NCBI GenBank assembly: GCA_020632635.1
Contig: JACKFE010000005.1
Location: 62,001 to 126,000 of the forward strand
Origin: Nitrospiraceae bacterium
GTDB lineage: Bacteria > Nitrospirota > Nitrospiria > Nitrospirales > UBA8639
Direction of reading: 5' to 3'
DNA length: 64,000 nucleotides
Under the pieces are notes generated by a model that worked only from the letters and a program-made list of their open reading frames with translations, did no database searches and had not been told where the DNA came from. A program made the translations under genes and the position numbers. This document shows, one piece after another, positions 54,431 to 63,281 of this stretch. Positions within the stretch are counted from its first letter, which is position 1. Every line of letters starts with the position of its first letter.

Positions 54431-55105
54431 ATGCGAATTTTAGTGGTTGAAGACGAACCTAAGGTTGCGTCGTTTATCCGACGGGCGTTGGAAGAGGAAA
54501 GTTATGCCGTGGATGTCTGTGGTGACGGCCCGGGAGGATTGGATTGGGCGCAGACGGTGAATTACGATTTGATCATTTTAGATTTGATGCTGCCTGGGCT
54601 TCCTGGCGTGGAGGTGCTTAAACGGGTGCGAGCGGCTGGCATCAAGACGCCAGTCTTGATCCTGACGGCCCGTTCCGAAGTCGATCAGCGGGTGAAGGGG
54701 TTGGATGCGGGCGCTGATGATTATCTGACGAAACCTTTTGCCATAGAGGAGTTATTGGCTAGAGCCCGTGCCTTGTTACGGCGAGCTGGTGGGGCACCGA
54801 CCGGAGTTTTGCAGGTTGATGACCTAATTTTAAATCCAGTGACTCGTGAGGTAACAAGAGCTGGTCAGCGTCTCGAAATGACGACCAAGGAATATGCATT
54901 GTTGGAATATTTGATGCGGAATGCCGGGCGCGTATTGACACGGTCCATGATTACGGAACATGTATGGGATCTTGATTTTGATACGTTTACCAATGTGATT
55001 GATGTCTATATTAGCTATTTACGAAATAAAATTGATAAAGGGCGGGAGAAAAGCCTCATTCAAACTGTTCGTGGGAGCGGATATATGATGAGGGCTGATT
55101 CATGA
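54431..55105 (+). CDS. OmpR/PhoB-family response regulator
   Basis: 224 residues. Receiver with VVEDEP and phospho-Asp51 in LDLMLPG, Lys in KPFA; then a winged-helix DNA-binding domain (LEYLMRNAGRVLTRSMITEHV, then NVIDVYISYLRNKI). It overlaps the kinase gene by ATGA, so the pair is co-translated. The sensed signal is unknown. Confidence 0.93.
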   Translation: MRILVVEDEPKVASFIRRALEEESYAVDVCGDGPGGLDWAQTVNYDLIILDLMLPGLPGVEVLKRVRAAGIKTPVLILTARSEVDQRVKGLDAGADDYLTKPFAIEELLARARALLRRAGGAPTGVLQVDDLILNPVTREVTRAGQRLEMTTKEYALLEYLMRNAGRVLTRSMITEHVWDLDFDTFTNVIDVYISYLRNKIDKGREKSLIQTVRGSGYMMRADS

Positions 55106-56520
55106 AAAATGCCTCGATTCGTGTTCGGCTTACCTTGTGGTATGGTTTGGCGTTGGCTCTGATTTTATCCTTGTTTGCCGTATCACTGTATTTGGTCATG
55201 TCCCGTGCTCTCCGCGAACAAGTTGATGCCTCTCTGGAAGAAGCCGCAGCAGTAGCCATTCGTACCCTTGGCGAGCATCGATTTGGTCCATTCTTAATCT
55301 TTGAAGATTTGTCGCAGGACTTCCCGGAGATTGCCTTGCTGGATAAATTTTTTCAGATTTTTGGGCCAGCGGGCCAAGTGACAATTCAATCCGCCAATAT
55401 TCAAAGTCGAGAAATTCCTTTGAGTCAAACGGCATTTCGAGCAGCATTGGAGGGAGAAGTGACATTCGAGTCCGTTCAATTTGAGAAGGGAGTGCCTATT
55501 CGTTTGTTGTCCTTTCCTGTTCGACAAGGCGACCAATTGGTGAATATCTTACGGGTTGGTACTTCTTTGCAATCTACCGATCGCATGTTACATCGTTTAC
55601 TGATTGGGTTATATATCGCTTCTCCTGTAGCATTATTAGTTTCCTTGGTGGGAGGCTGGTTCTTGGCCGGTCGTGCTCTGCGTCCGGTTCATGTCTTGAC
55701 TCAAACTGCTCAACGAATTGCTGCCGGTGATCTCACGCAACGCATTCAAACTCCCCCTTCCAATGATGAAATTGGCCAACTGGCATCGACCTTCAATGAT
55801 ATGATTGGTCGGTTGGAGGTGTCGTTTCGGCAGATCCGGCAATTTAGTGCCGATGCATCGCATGAACTGCGTACGCCCTTGACTATTACAAAGGGGGAAA
55901 CGGAATTAGCGCTTCGCCGTCCTCGAAATGCGGAGGATTATCGAATGGTGCTGGAAAGTAATTTGGAGGAAATCGATCGGATGAGTCGAATCGTGGATGA
56001 ACTCCTTTTCCTGTCCAGGGCCGATTTGGGGGAAATAAAGCTTAAGATGCTTCCTGTGCAGTTAGATGATTTAGTACGCGAGGTTCAGCAGCAGGCGATG
56101 GTGTTGGGGCAAGAGCGTCACATTACGACAGTTCTGGAAAATATAGAACCGGTGATCGTGTTAGGGGACGATCTGCGGTTACGTGAGTTGTTGCTCAATT
56201 TGGTGGATAACGCTGTGAAATATTCACGAGAGGGGCAAACGGTGACTCTTTCGCTCCATGTCATTGATCAACGAGTTCGGTTAAGGGTTCAGGACGCCGG
56301 GATTGGCATATTCCCAGAGGAGCAGGTGAGAATTTTTGATCGATTTTATCGGACCGACGAAGCCCGTGCTCATGCTCAAAAAGGATCTGGGCTTGGGTTA
56401 GCTATTTGCAAATGGATAGTGGATGTGCATAAAGGGACCTTGGAAGTCCATAGTCAACATCAACATGGTTCCGTGTTTACCGTTTATCTGCCCTTGTCCT
56501 CTTCTCTTGCTTCTACCTAG
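55102..56520 (+). CDS. Membrane sensor histidine kinase with HAMP domain
   Basis: 472 residues: N-terminal membrane helix, periplasmic loop of about 130 residues, second helix near 166-190, HAMP (RPVHVLTQTAQRIAAGD), HisKA with phospho-His254 in ASHELRTPL, and HATPase with NLVDNAVKYS and GSGLGLAI. It partners the upstream response regulator. It resembles CusS/IrlS-type kinases by architecture, but signal class is unassigned. Confidence 0.92.
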   Translation: MKNASIRVRLTLWYGLALALILSLFAVSLYLVMSRALREQVDASLEEAAAVAIRTLGEHRFGPFLIFEDLSQDFPEIALLDKFFQIFGPAGQVTIQSANIQSREIPLSQTAFRAALEGEVTFESVQFEKGVPIRLLSFPVRQGDQLVNILRVGTSLQSTDRMLHRLLIGLYIASPVALLVSLVGGWFLAGRALRPVHVLTQTAQRIAAGDLTQRIQTPPSNDEIGQLASTFNDMIGRLEVSFRQIRQFSADASHELRTPLTITKGETELALRRPRNAEDYRMVLESNLEEIDRMSRIVDELLFLSRADLGEIKLKMLPVQLDDLVREVQQQAMVLGQERHITTVLENIEPVIVLGDDLRLRELLLNLVDNAVKYSREGQTVTLSLHVIDQRVRLRVQDAGIGIFPEEQVRIFDRFYRTDEARAHAQKGSGLGLAICKWIVDVHKGTLEVHSQHQHGSVFTVYLPLSSSLAST

Positions 56521-56667
56521 GCTCCTCTTCTGTCGCATTCAATTAAAAAAAATTAATATTCAGTTAATTTCCCATTCATGTCGGGTTGTTACAAGTATAT
56601 CTGATAGTTAGAGGTTTTTGTTGGTTGGCCATCTCATCTAACCGAGCATGAAGAAAGGGGAGTTACA

Positions 56668-57909
56668 ATGATCACACTTCAAATGACATCCAATTTTTTG
56701 GAAGACAAGAAAGATTTTGCTCCCTTTTTACCTTCTAAACGCCAAAAAAAACGACCTGCGAAGCGTCACAGCAGATCATTGGGCGGAGAGCAAGATTTGG
56801 AAGAAACTCGCGGTTCTGCCAGGGAAGCCGGTTCGGTAAATTTGGAATCCATTTATTTCCGAGGTTTTCGTACCAGACCCCTGCTAGCGAAAGATGAGGA
56901 ATTACACCTAGCAAAGCGATTGTATCAGGGGACCTCAATGCTTCGTCAGGCAATACGTCAAGTCATGGTTATGTTAAGTCGAATGCCAAAATCGTCAAAG
57001 GCAGAAGCCTATGAGGTTCGGTTCACTCAATATTTGGAATTAAACGGGTATTCGGTTCCTGTTATTGATGAGATTTTGGCTCAGGTTCGAGTTCTGATAA
57101 CGGAAGAAGCCATGCGAGGAAAATCCGGGAAAAAAAGTGAGGTTGAATTGGAGTCTATAATTCGGACTATTCAAAAAGCCAGGGTAGAGATTGAACAACC
57201 CAAGGATGAATTGGTTCAGCGCAATCTTCGGTTGGTTGTGGATGTGGCCAAACGGTATTTGGGAAGGGGGCTGGGATTTTTAGATTTAGTTCAGGAAGGT
57301 AATATTGGATTGATGAAAGCAGCGGAGCGATTTGAATATACTCGTGGCTTTAAGTTCAGCACTTATGCCACTTGGTGGATTCGGCAAGGTATTACCCGGG
57401 CAGTTGCAGACCAAAGTCGGACCATCCGAGTTCCCGTCCATACGAATGAAGCCTCTACGAAAATAGCAAAAACCTCGCAACGGTTGGCACAGCAACTTGA
57501 TCGTGAGCCGTCCCTAGCGGAAATTGGCCGTGAATTGGATATGACCCCAGAACGAGTTCAAGAAACGATTGAGTCATTTTTGGATCCCATTTCTTTGGAC
57601 GCTCCTTCAGCTGATGGAGAGACAGAGTTAGGCGAGCTCATTCCTGATGTTGATGGACAGTCGCCAGATGAAGAGGTGATGCGAAAGTCAAATGCCCAAT
57701 GGTTGGAGCAAATTCTTCAAGTGTTGACTCCGCGTGAGAGAGAAGTCGTCCAGCTGCGGTTTGGGATTGGCGTGGATGAGTCCTGGACGTTGGAGCAAGT
57801 CGGACGATCAATGAATGTGACACGGGAACGTATACGTCAAATAGAGGTGGTCGCTTTGAAGAAATTGAAGGAGTCGCACGTCAAGGCTATGTTGGCCGAT
57901 ATTAAGTAA
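56668..57909 (+). CDS. Second sigma-70 family sigma factor (RpoD/RpoS-like, group 2)
   Basis: 413 residues. It has region 1.2 (VNLESIYFRGFRTRPLLAKDEELHLAK), region 2 with LRLVVDVAKRYLGRGLGFLDLVQEGNIGLMK and STYATWWIRQ, and region 4 with NVTRERIRQIEVVALKKLKE, but lacks the RpoD region 1.1 and the long insertion. It is the size of an alternative RpoS-type or group 2 sigma factor. A strong terminator follows. It lies less than 2.5 kb from rpoD, with a two-component system between them. What it controls is unknown. Confidence 0.88.
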   Translation: MITLQMTSNFLEDKKDFAPFLPSKRQKKRPAKRHSRSLGGEQDLEETRGSAREAGSVNLESIYFRGFRTRPLLAKDEELHLAKRLYQGTSMLRQAIRQVMVMLSRMPKSSKAEAYEVRFTQYLELNGYSVPVIDEILAQVRVLITEEAMRGKSGKKSEVELESIIRTIQKARVEIEQPKDELVQRNLRLVVDVAKRYLGRGLGFLDLVQEGNIGLMKAAERFEYTRGFKFSTYATWWIRQGITRAVADQSRTIRVPVHTNEASTKIAKTSQRLAQQLDREPSLAEIGRELDMTPERVQETIESFLDPISLDAPSADGETELGELIPDVDGQSPDEEVMRKSNAQWLEQILQVLTPREREVVQLRFGIGVDESWTLEQVGRSMNVTRERIRQIEVVALKKLKESHVKAMLADIK

Positions 57910-57936
57910 GTTTGCGAACTCTAAGTCTTCAATGAA

Positions 57937-57976
57937 GAAGAGCCGGGGTGAGGATTCACTCCGGCTCTTCTTTTTT
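57937..57976 (+). terminator. Rho-independent terminator after the second sigma gene
   Basis: GAAGAGCCGG (57937-57946) pairs with CCGGCTCTTC (57961-57970), extended inward by a G-T wobble and GTGA/TCAC around a GGAT loop, giving about 15 pairs. It is followed by TTTTTT (57971-57976). Confidence 0.92.
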
Positions 57977-58093
57977 CGGAGAGTTTGTCGTTTACGATTA
58001 GAAGGAAATCCGGTATCGTGCCAGAAGGGTGGGGCGAGCAATGACGATGATAAATGCTTTGGGGATGCTGGCCGAACGTGGTAAAGGACTTGA

Positions 58094-58522
58094 ATGGATA
58101 TTGTTATTACTCGTTCCGTTGTGATTCCGGAATCGGAAGTTCATTTGACAGCTTCTCGAAGTCGTGGACCTGGCGGACAACATGTCAATAAAGTCAGTAC
58201 GGGAATGGTCTTGGAATTTGCTCTCAATCAATCTACTGTATTGAATGATCGGCAGAAGCAACGCGTATTAACATTGTTTGGGTCTCGGATTAATAATCAG
58301 GGGATTCTGCGGCTGGAAGCGCAACGACATCGTTCGCAATCTGCTAATAAGCACGAGGTTTTAGGGAAGTTTGTCCATCTCCTTCAGGAGGCTCTCCGGC
58401 CAACCAGAGTTCGTGTTCCAACCAAAATTCCGACCCGAACGAAAGAAAAGCGGCTAACAGAGAAAAAACAGCGTGCTCAAGTCAAAGGGGTGAGAAAATC
58501 CGTTCGTCCGATGGATGAATAG
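58094..58522 (+). CDS. arfB: ArfB-like peptide-release factor
   Basis: 142 residues. The GGQ motif at 27-29 (GPGGQHVNKV) and a basic, Arg/Lys-rich C-terminal tail ending in KSVRPMDE are the marks of ArfB/YaeJ, which rescues stalled ribosomes by hydrolysing peptidyl-tRNA in the A site. No codon-recognition domain is present. It overlaps the next gene's extended frame but probably ends before the real start at 58570. Confidence 0.88.
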   Translation: MDIVITRSVVIPESEVHLTASRSRGPGGQHVNKVSTGMVLEFALNQSTVLNDRQKQRVLTLFGSRINNQGILRLEAQRHRSQSANKHEVLGKFVHLLQEALRPTRVRVPTKIPTRTKEKRLTEKKQRAQVKGVRKSVRPMDE

Positions 58523-58569
58523 TGTATTGGACGGAAGAGGCAAAATTTCCTTTCAGATGGCAGGTGTAT

Positions 58570-60642
58570 ATGACAAATATTTCTCATGATTCATTGGCCC
58601 CGGTTCCGCCAAAAATTCAGGTTAATCCACACGCTCTGGAAAAACATGGGCATGTCCGGATTGATGACTATTACTGGTTGAGGGAGCGAGATCATCCAGA
58701 TGTGACGAGTTACTTGAGAGCCGAAAACGATTACGCACAAGCGGTGCTCGCGCATACCGAAGGACTTCAAACAAAACTCTTTGAGGAAATTAAGGGGAGA
58801 ATCAAAGAGGTGGATTTTTCTGTTCCCTTCAAAATTAAGGATTTCTGGTATTTTATTCGTTTTCAGGAAGGTAGTGAATACCCACTCTATTGTCGAAAGT
58901 CGGAGGGGCCTGAATCCAAAGAAGAACTAATGGTCGATGCCAATGAGCTAGCCAAGGGACATGATTATTTTTCCTTGGGCAATTGGGTAATTAGTCCTGG
59001 GCAAAATATTCTGGCATTTGCCACCGACACCCAAGGACGACGAATTTATACCATTCAATTTAAGGACCTCAGCAAGGGAGAGCTATTGCCGGATGTTATT
59101 GAATCGGTGACGGGTAATATGGCTTGGGCCAATGATAATCTGACACTCTTGTATGCCCGCCAGGATCCGCAAACTCTTCGATCCTCGCGAATTTACCGTC
59201 ATGTGTTAGGGACTCCCCCCTCAACGGATGAGTTGGTGTATGAAGAGAAGGATGAAACATTTTCAGTTTTTGTGACGAAGAGCAAATCCAGAAAATATCT
59301 CTTTATTGGTTCCCATCAGACCATTTCCAGTGAATATCGATTCTTGGATGCCGATACGCCTACAGAAAAATTAACGGTCTTTCAAGCTCGAGAGCGGGAC
59401 CATGAGTATGATCTAGATCATTTAGGAGAGTATTTTTATATTCGAACCAACGACCAAGCCAAGAACTTTCGGCTGATGAAGGCTTCTGCCGGACAAACAG
59501 GAAAGGCTTCCTGGGAAGAAGTGATTCCCCATCAAGCGGATGTATTGCTTGAGGGATTTGAACTTTTCGATAACTATTTGGTGGTGGAAGAACGCAAGCA
59601 AGGCTTGATTCACTTTCGAATCCGGGATTGGCACACCGGGGAAGATCATGACTTGGACTTTGGGGAGCCAACGTATTTGGCCACACCGGGTGACAATGTG
59701 GAATCTCAAACATCCTTGTTCCGGTTTGGGTATACCTCGATGACTACGCCTATGACCATCTATGACTATCATATGGCCACACGGGAAAAGACACTTCTTA
59801 AGCGGGAGGAGGTTCTTGGGAATTTCCAAATCGCTCATTACCAAACGGAGCGGCTGTATGCCACGGCATCGGACGGAATCAGTATTCCCATCTCGTTGGT
59901 CTATCGAAAAGGATTTCAACGAAATGGGACTCATCCCTTATTGCTGTATGGGTATGGTTCCTATGGGGCTAGCATGGATGCCAGCTTTAGTTCTCCGCGA
60001 TTAAGTTTGTTGGATCGAGGGTTTGTATTTGCGATTGCCCATATTCGTGGGGGAGAGGAGTTGGGGCGGGTCTGGTATGAAGATGGAAAATTATTGAAGA
60101 AAAAAAATTCGTTTACTGATTTTCTGGCTTGTGCGGACTTTTTAGTGGAGGCCCGTTATGCGAATCCCCAGGCCTTGTTTGCCATGGGAGGAAGTGCTGG
60201 GGGATTACTAATTGGGGCCGTAGTCAATATGCGCCCTGATCGATTTCATGGAGTTGTGGCGCAAGTGCCGTTTGTTGATGTGGTGACAACGATGTTGGAC
60301 CCTGATATTCCGCTTACCACAGGGGAATATGATGAATGGGGCGATCCTAATCAGCCAGCCTATTATGAATATATGTTGTCCTATTCTCCTTATGACCAAG
60401 TACGTGCCGGTTCCTATCCCCACATGTTGGTGACCTCGGGGCTTCATGATTCTCAAGTCCAGTACTGGGAGCCCACAAAGTGGGTCGCGAAATTACGAGC
60501 ATTGAAAACTGATGATCGAAGACTTCTCTTGAAAACTAATATGGAGGCGGGACATAGCGGATTGTCTGGACGTTTTCAGCGATATAAGGAAACGGCTTTC
60601 ATTTATGCATTTTTGCTGGATCTTTCTGGTATGAACTCGTAA
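58570..60642 (+). CDS. ptrB: Oligopeptidase B-like S9 serine peptidase
   Basis: 690 residues. An N-terminal beta-propeller (about 70-420) precedes the alpha/beta hydrolase domain with nucleophile motif GGSAGG (near 556) and catalytic His in EAGHSG (near 659). Oligopeptidase B cleaves after basic residues in short peptides, in the cytoplasm. The ATG at 58570 is chosen because the open frame from 58522 would require a longer N-terminus and overlap the arfB stop. ArfB and this gene may be co-transcribed. Confidence 0.9.
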   Translation: MTNISHDSLAPVPPKIQVNPHALEKHGHVRIDDYYWLRERDHPDVTSYLRAENDYAQAVLAHTEGLQTKLFEEIKGRIKEVDFSVPFKIKDFWYFIRFQEGSEYPLYCRKSEGPESKEELMVDANELAKGHDYFSLGNWVISPGQNILAFATDTQGRRIYTIQFKDLSKGELLPDVIESVTGNMAWANDNLTLLYARQDPQTLRSSRIYRHVLGTPPSTDELVYEEKDETFSVFVTKSKSRKYLFIGSHQTISSEYRFLDADTPTEKLTVFQARERDHEYDLDHLGEYFYIRTNDQAKNFRLMKASAGQTGKASWEEVIPHQADVLLEGFELFDNYLVVEERKQGLIHFRIRDWHTGEDHDLDFGEPTYLATPGDNVESQTSLFRFGYTSMTTPMTIYDYHMATREKTLLKREEVLGNFQIAHYQTERLYATASDGISIPISLVYRKGFQRNGTHPLLLYGYGSYGASMDASFSSPRLSLLDRGFVFAIAHIRGGEELGRVWYEDGKLLKKKNSFTDFLACADFLVEARYANPQALFAMGGSAGGLLIGAVVNMRPDRFHGVVAQVPFVDVVTTMLDPDIPLTTGEYDEWGDPNQPAYYEYMLSYSPYDQVRAGSYPHMLVTSGLHDSQVQYWEPTKWVAKLRALKTDDRRLLLKTNMEAGHSGLSGRFQRYKETAFIYAFLLDLSGMNS

Positions 60643-61169
60643 CGCGGAGTGCACGAAATCTTTTTGGTGGGCTGGTGCGTCTTATTTTTCGATGCCTCGC
60701 AAGATGATTGTCACAGGGACGCGGCTATCGAGTGGCCCCTACATGATTTAGCGAAATATTTCGATTGGGCCATGGAGACTCAAGGATCAGGCAGAAATTT
60801 TGTGGCCATTTCACCTGTGGAGACGGATCATGTCTTCTCGTTCAATGGAAGCGGTAAACTAAAGTGGGGAAAGTTATAGCAGAGGTTTCGTTTTTAGGAT
60901 GTTCAAGAATGCCGGACCCGGATCTTTCTAGATTTTGTTGAGATGCCTTGGTCCCGAGCTTGCTAGGTCAATGATATGGTGATGAGTAAGGTTTCCACGC
61001 AGGATTGGGTAAAGGGGTGCCTATGAAAATCCTCGTACCATAAGTGGACGATCTAGTCGTGAATGTTGGCGGGGCGGTTGCGTAGATAGCCGTTCCGCTT
61101 TTTTTCGTGCCTCTCAGAAATTGTGGATATACTCTTGCCAGAAAGGCTCGGATTCAATACATTCCTGGA
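60643..61169. other. Intergenic region with a terminator and a short leader-like ORF
   Basis: No supported gene. A 76-residue frame at 60649-60879 has no recognisable domain and starts with GTG right after the peptidase stop. A six-codon ORF at about 61023-61043 (MKILVP) follows AAGGGG, and is itself followed by an intrinsic terminator (see that entry) about 25 bp further on. The next real gene starts at 61170. Confidence 0.4.
61069..61105 (+). terminator. Intrinsic terminator upstream of the FNR-like gene
   Basis: GCGGGGCGG (61069-61077) pairs with CCGTTCCGC (61090-61098), with two G-U pairs, a 12-base loop and TTTTTTT (61099-61105). It terminates a transcript from the left or works as an attenuator for the gene at 61170. 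Confidence 0.75.
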
Positions 61170-61886
61170 ATGACTTGGCAGACTTATAAAGCAAAAATTG
61201 AATCTATTCGGATGCTGGCCCCAAATATTTCGGAGTTAGTGCTGACCTTGGTGGATCCACCGGTTCTGAGATTTCAGTCTGGACAAGCCATGGCTGTAAC
61301 TATTCCCGCCTCTTTTTCCGAGATTCCGACTCGACGCTATTATTCCCTGGTCTCTCCCCAAAGTTCTGCTCGTCAAATTTGTTTGTTATTTGATCAAGGG
61401 GAGCAGGGAGTTGGCTCACAATTTCTCAGATGCCAACCGGTAGGAGCCGAGTTGATTCTTGAAGGTCCATTCGGGACCTTTGGCCTACAGGAAAACTTTG
61501 AGCGGGATTTATTATTTGTGGCCACGGGGACAGGGATTGCCCCCATTCGCTCTATGATTGCAACGTTACTTGAGAACGCCATGCCCCGGTGCATTACCTT
61601 GTTATGGGGGCTTCGCCGAGAATGCGATGTGTATTACCTTGACGAATTCGAAGCCTGGGCTTCTCATTATCCTCAATTCTCTTTTGTCCTGACGTTGACG
61701 CAAGCCGAGGCTCAGTGGACGGGATCTCGTGGCCGGGTGACTCAGGTGTTGGAGGAGATGCCCCACTTGGAACAATTTACTGCCTATGTGTGTGGGGGGA
61801 GGAAAATGGTGAAGGATGTGACAGCGTTGCTTTATGAGCGAGGCGTTGTTCAGGTCTATCGGGAGCGGCACCATGATGTGTTATGA
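61170..61886 (+). CDS. Ferredoxin-NADP+ reductase-like FAD/NAD-binding oxidoreductase
   Basis: 238 residues. FAD-binding RRYYSLVS (near 60-67) and the GTGIAPIRSM nucleotide motif (near 129-138) give a ferredoxin-NADP reductase fold without an iron-sulfur domain. The end of the family carries the usual CGG-type VCGGRKMV motif. Partner electron carrier is not evident. ATG 61170 starts the conserved FNR domain; the open frame from 61107 adds 21 residues not seen in the family. Confidence 0.85.
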   Translation: MTWQTYKAKIESIRMLAPNISELVLTLVDPPVLRFQSGQAMAVTIPASFSEIPTRRYYSLVSPQSSARQICLLFDQGEQGVGSQFLRCQPVGAELILEGPFGTFGLQENFERDLLFVATGTGIAPIRSMIATLLENAMPRCITLLWGLRRECDVYYLDEFEAWASHYPQFSFVLTLTQAEAQWTGSRGRVTQVLEEMPHLEQFTAYVCGGRKMVKDVTALLYERGVVQVYRERHHDVL

Positions 61887-62047
61887 CAGTTGAATCAGGG
61901 AAGAGGATCATTCAATTAGTTAAAATGGATTAGCTGGCTGAAGGCAATATGTTGCTTGGAAATCTAGAAATGCATGATTGTCCAGTCATTTCAGAGAGGA
62001 TGATGAGTCCTTATTTGATTCAGTAAGACACTTGAGGAAAATCTGAA

Positions 62048-63229
62048 TTGCAAAGCATCTTCATTAAAGATCACATTCATGATTCTCAACCTATCACCTC
62101 AGAAGATGTAGGGTTGTATATTCATATTCCGTTCTGTGCACAACGGTGCCATTTTTGTGCATTTTATCTTGTGAGGGAAAATGAGCAGAAAATTGAGCGG
62201 TTTGTGGCAGATTTGAAGAAGGAAATTGTTCTATGGGCCTCGCAAGAAAATGTGACCTTTCAGAAAATTTCCACGGTGTACTTTGGTGGAGGTACGCCTA
62301 CGGTGTTATCACCAGACCAATTGGGTGACATTTTGAACTGTGTGAAATCTTATTGGAGTGTGGATGCACAGGCAGAGGTGACTGTCGAGGCCACACCGGA
62401 GTCTGTCTCAACGAAAAAAATAACTGATTTGATGCAGGCGGGAGTGTCACGGCTTAGTATGGGAGTGCAAACGTTTGATTTACAAGAACGGGAGAGACTT
62501 GGCCTGCACCCTGGAATTTTTCAGGTTCGTAACGCCGTCCAATCCGCTTATTCTGCAGGATTGGATAATCTCAGCCTGGATGTTATGTATGGCATACCAG
62601 GGCAAACCGTCTCGAGTTGGGAAGAGACTCTTGCTCGGGTGTTGGATTTACGGCCTCGTCATCTTTCCTGTTATGCCTTATCTCTCGAAGAAGGGACGCA
62701 GTTCTTTCGTCAATGGAAACGGGGAAATATGCGAGTCTTTAATTCAGTGGAAGAACAGGAGTTTCAAGGACTGGCAAATGAGTATGCCTCCAAAGCCGGA
62801 CTCATTCGCTATGAAATTTCGAACTGGGCGTCTCCTGGTTTTGCATGCCGACATAATTTGCGCTATTGGCAAGGGTTGGATTACCTTGGTTTGGGACCAA
62901 GTGCCCAATCCTATGTCGATGCTGTTCGGTGGGGTAATGTCGCGGATTTGTCAAGCTATTCGAAGCAACTTGCCCATGGACAGTTACCTCGGGAGGACAT
63001 GGAGCGATTGTCTGTGAGTCAGCGACACAAAGAGCGTGTCGTATTTGGATTACGTCAGATGGAAGGTATTCCAGTTGAGTGGCTTCAAAACTTGGAGCAT
63101 GATATGTCTTTGAAGCAAATCATGGCACGGTTGCAGGCTGATGATCTCATCTCCCAGGCAGGGGACCGGTTGCACTTGACGACAAGAGGACTGCAATTGG
63201 CTGATACGGTTGGACTGGAATTATGGTAG
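62048..63229 (+). CDS. hemW: HemW-like radical SAM protein (coproporphyrinogen III oxidase-like)
   Basis: 393 residues from a TTG start (GAGGA is nine bases ahead; no ATG occurs before the conserved domain). The radical SAM CxxxCxxC is present (Cys30, Cys34, Cys37), followed by the GGGTPT motif, the MGVQTF segment and a C-terminal HemN_C-type domain. HemW is thought to be a heme chaperone rather than the oxidase HemN; the Cys pattern here fits HemW. Cytoplasmic, relevant to the many heme proteins in the cell. Confidence 0.85.
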   Translation: MQSIFIKDHIHDSQPITSEDVGLYIHIPFCAQRCHFCAFYLVRENEQKIERFVADLKKEIVLWASQENVTFQKISTVYFGGGTPTVLSPDQLGDILNCVKSYWSVDAQAEVTVEATPESVSTKKITDLMQAGVSRLSMGVQTFDLQERERLGLHPGIFQVRNAVQSAYSAGLDNLSLDVMYGIPGQTVSSWEETLARVLDLRPRHLSCYALSLEEGTQFFRQWKRGNMRVFNSVEEQEFQGLANEYASKAGLIRYEISNWASPGFACRHNLRYWQGLDYLGLGPSAQSYVDAVRWGNVADLSSYSKQLAHGQLPREDMERLSVSQRHKERVVFGLRQMEGIPVEWLQNLEHDMSLKQIMARLQADDLISQAGDRLHLTTRGLQLADTVGLELW

Positions 63230-63281
63230 CGGATGGTTTGGATAGTCCAGGGAGTGAATTCGCGAGAAATGAGTAGTGGGC

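Noticed and set aside
60649..60879. 76-residue gene after the peptidase
   Set aside because: GTG start without a ribosome site, no recognisable domain and no hydrophobic or catalytic pattern.
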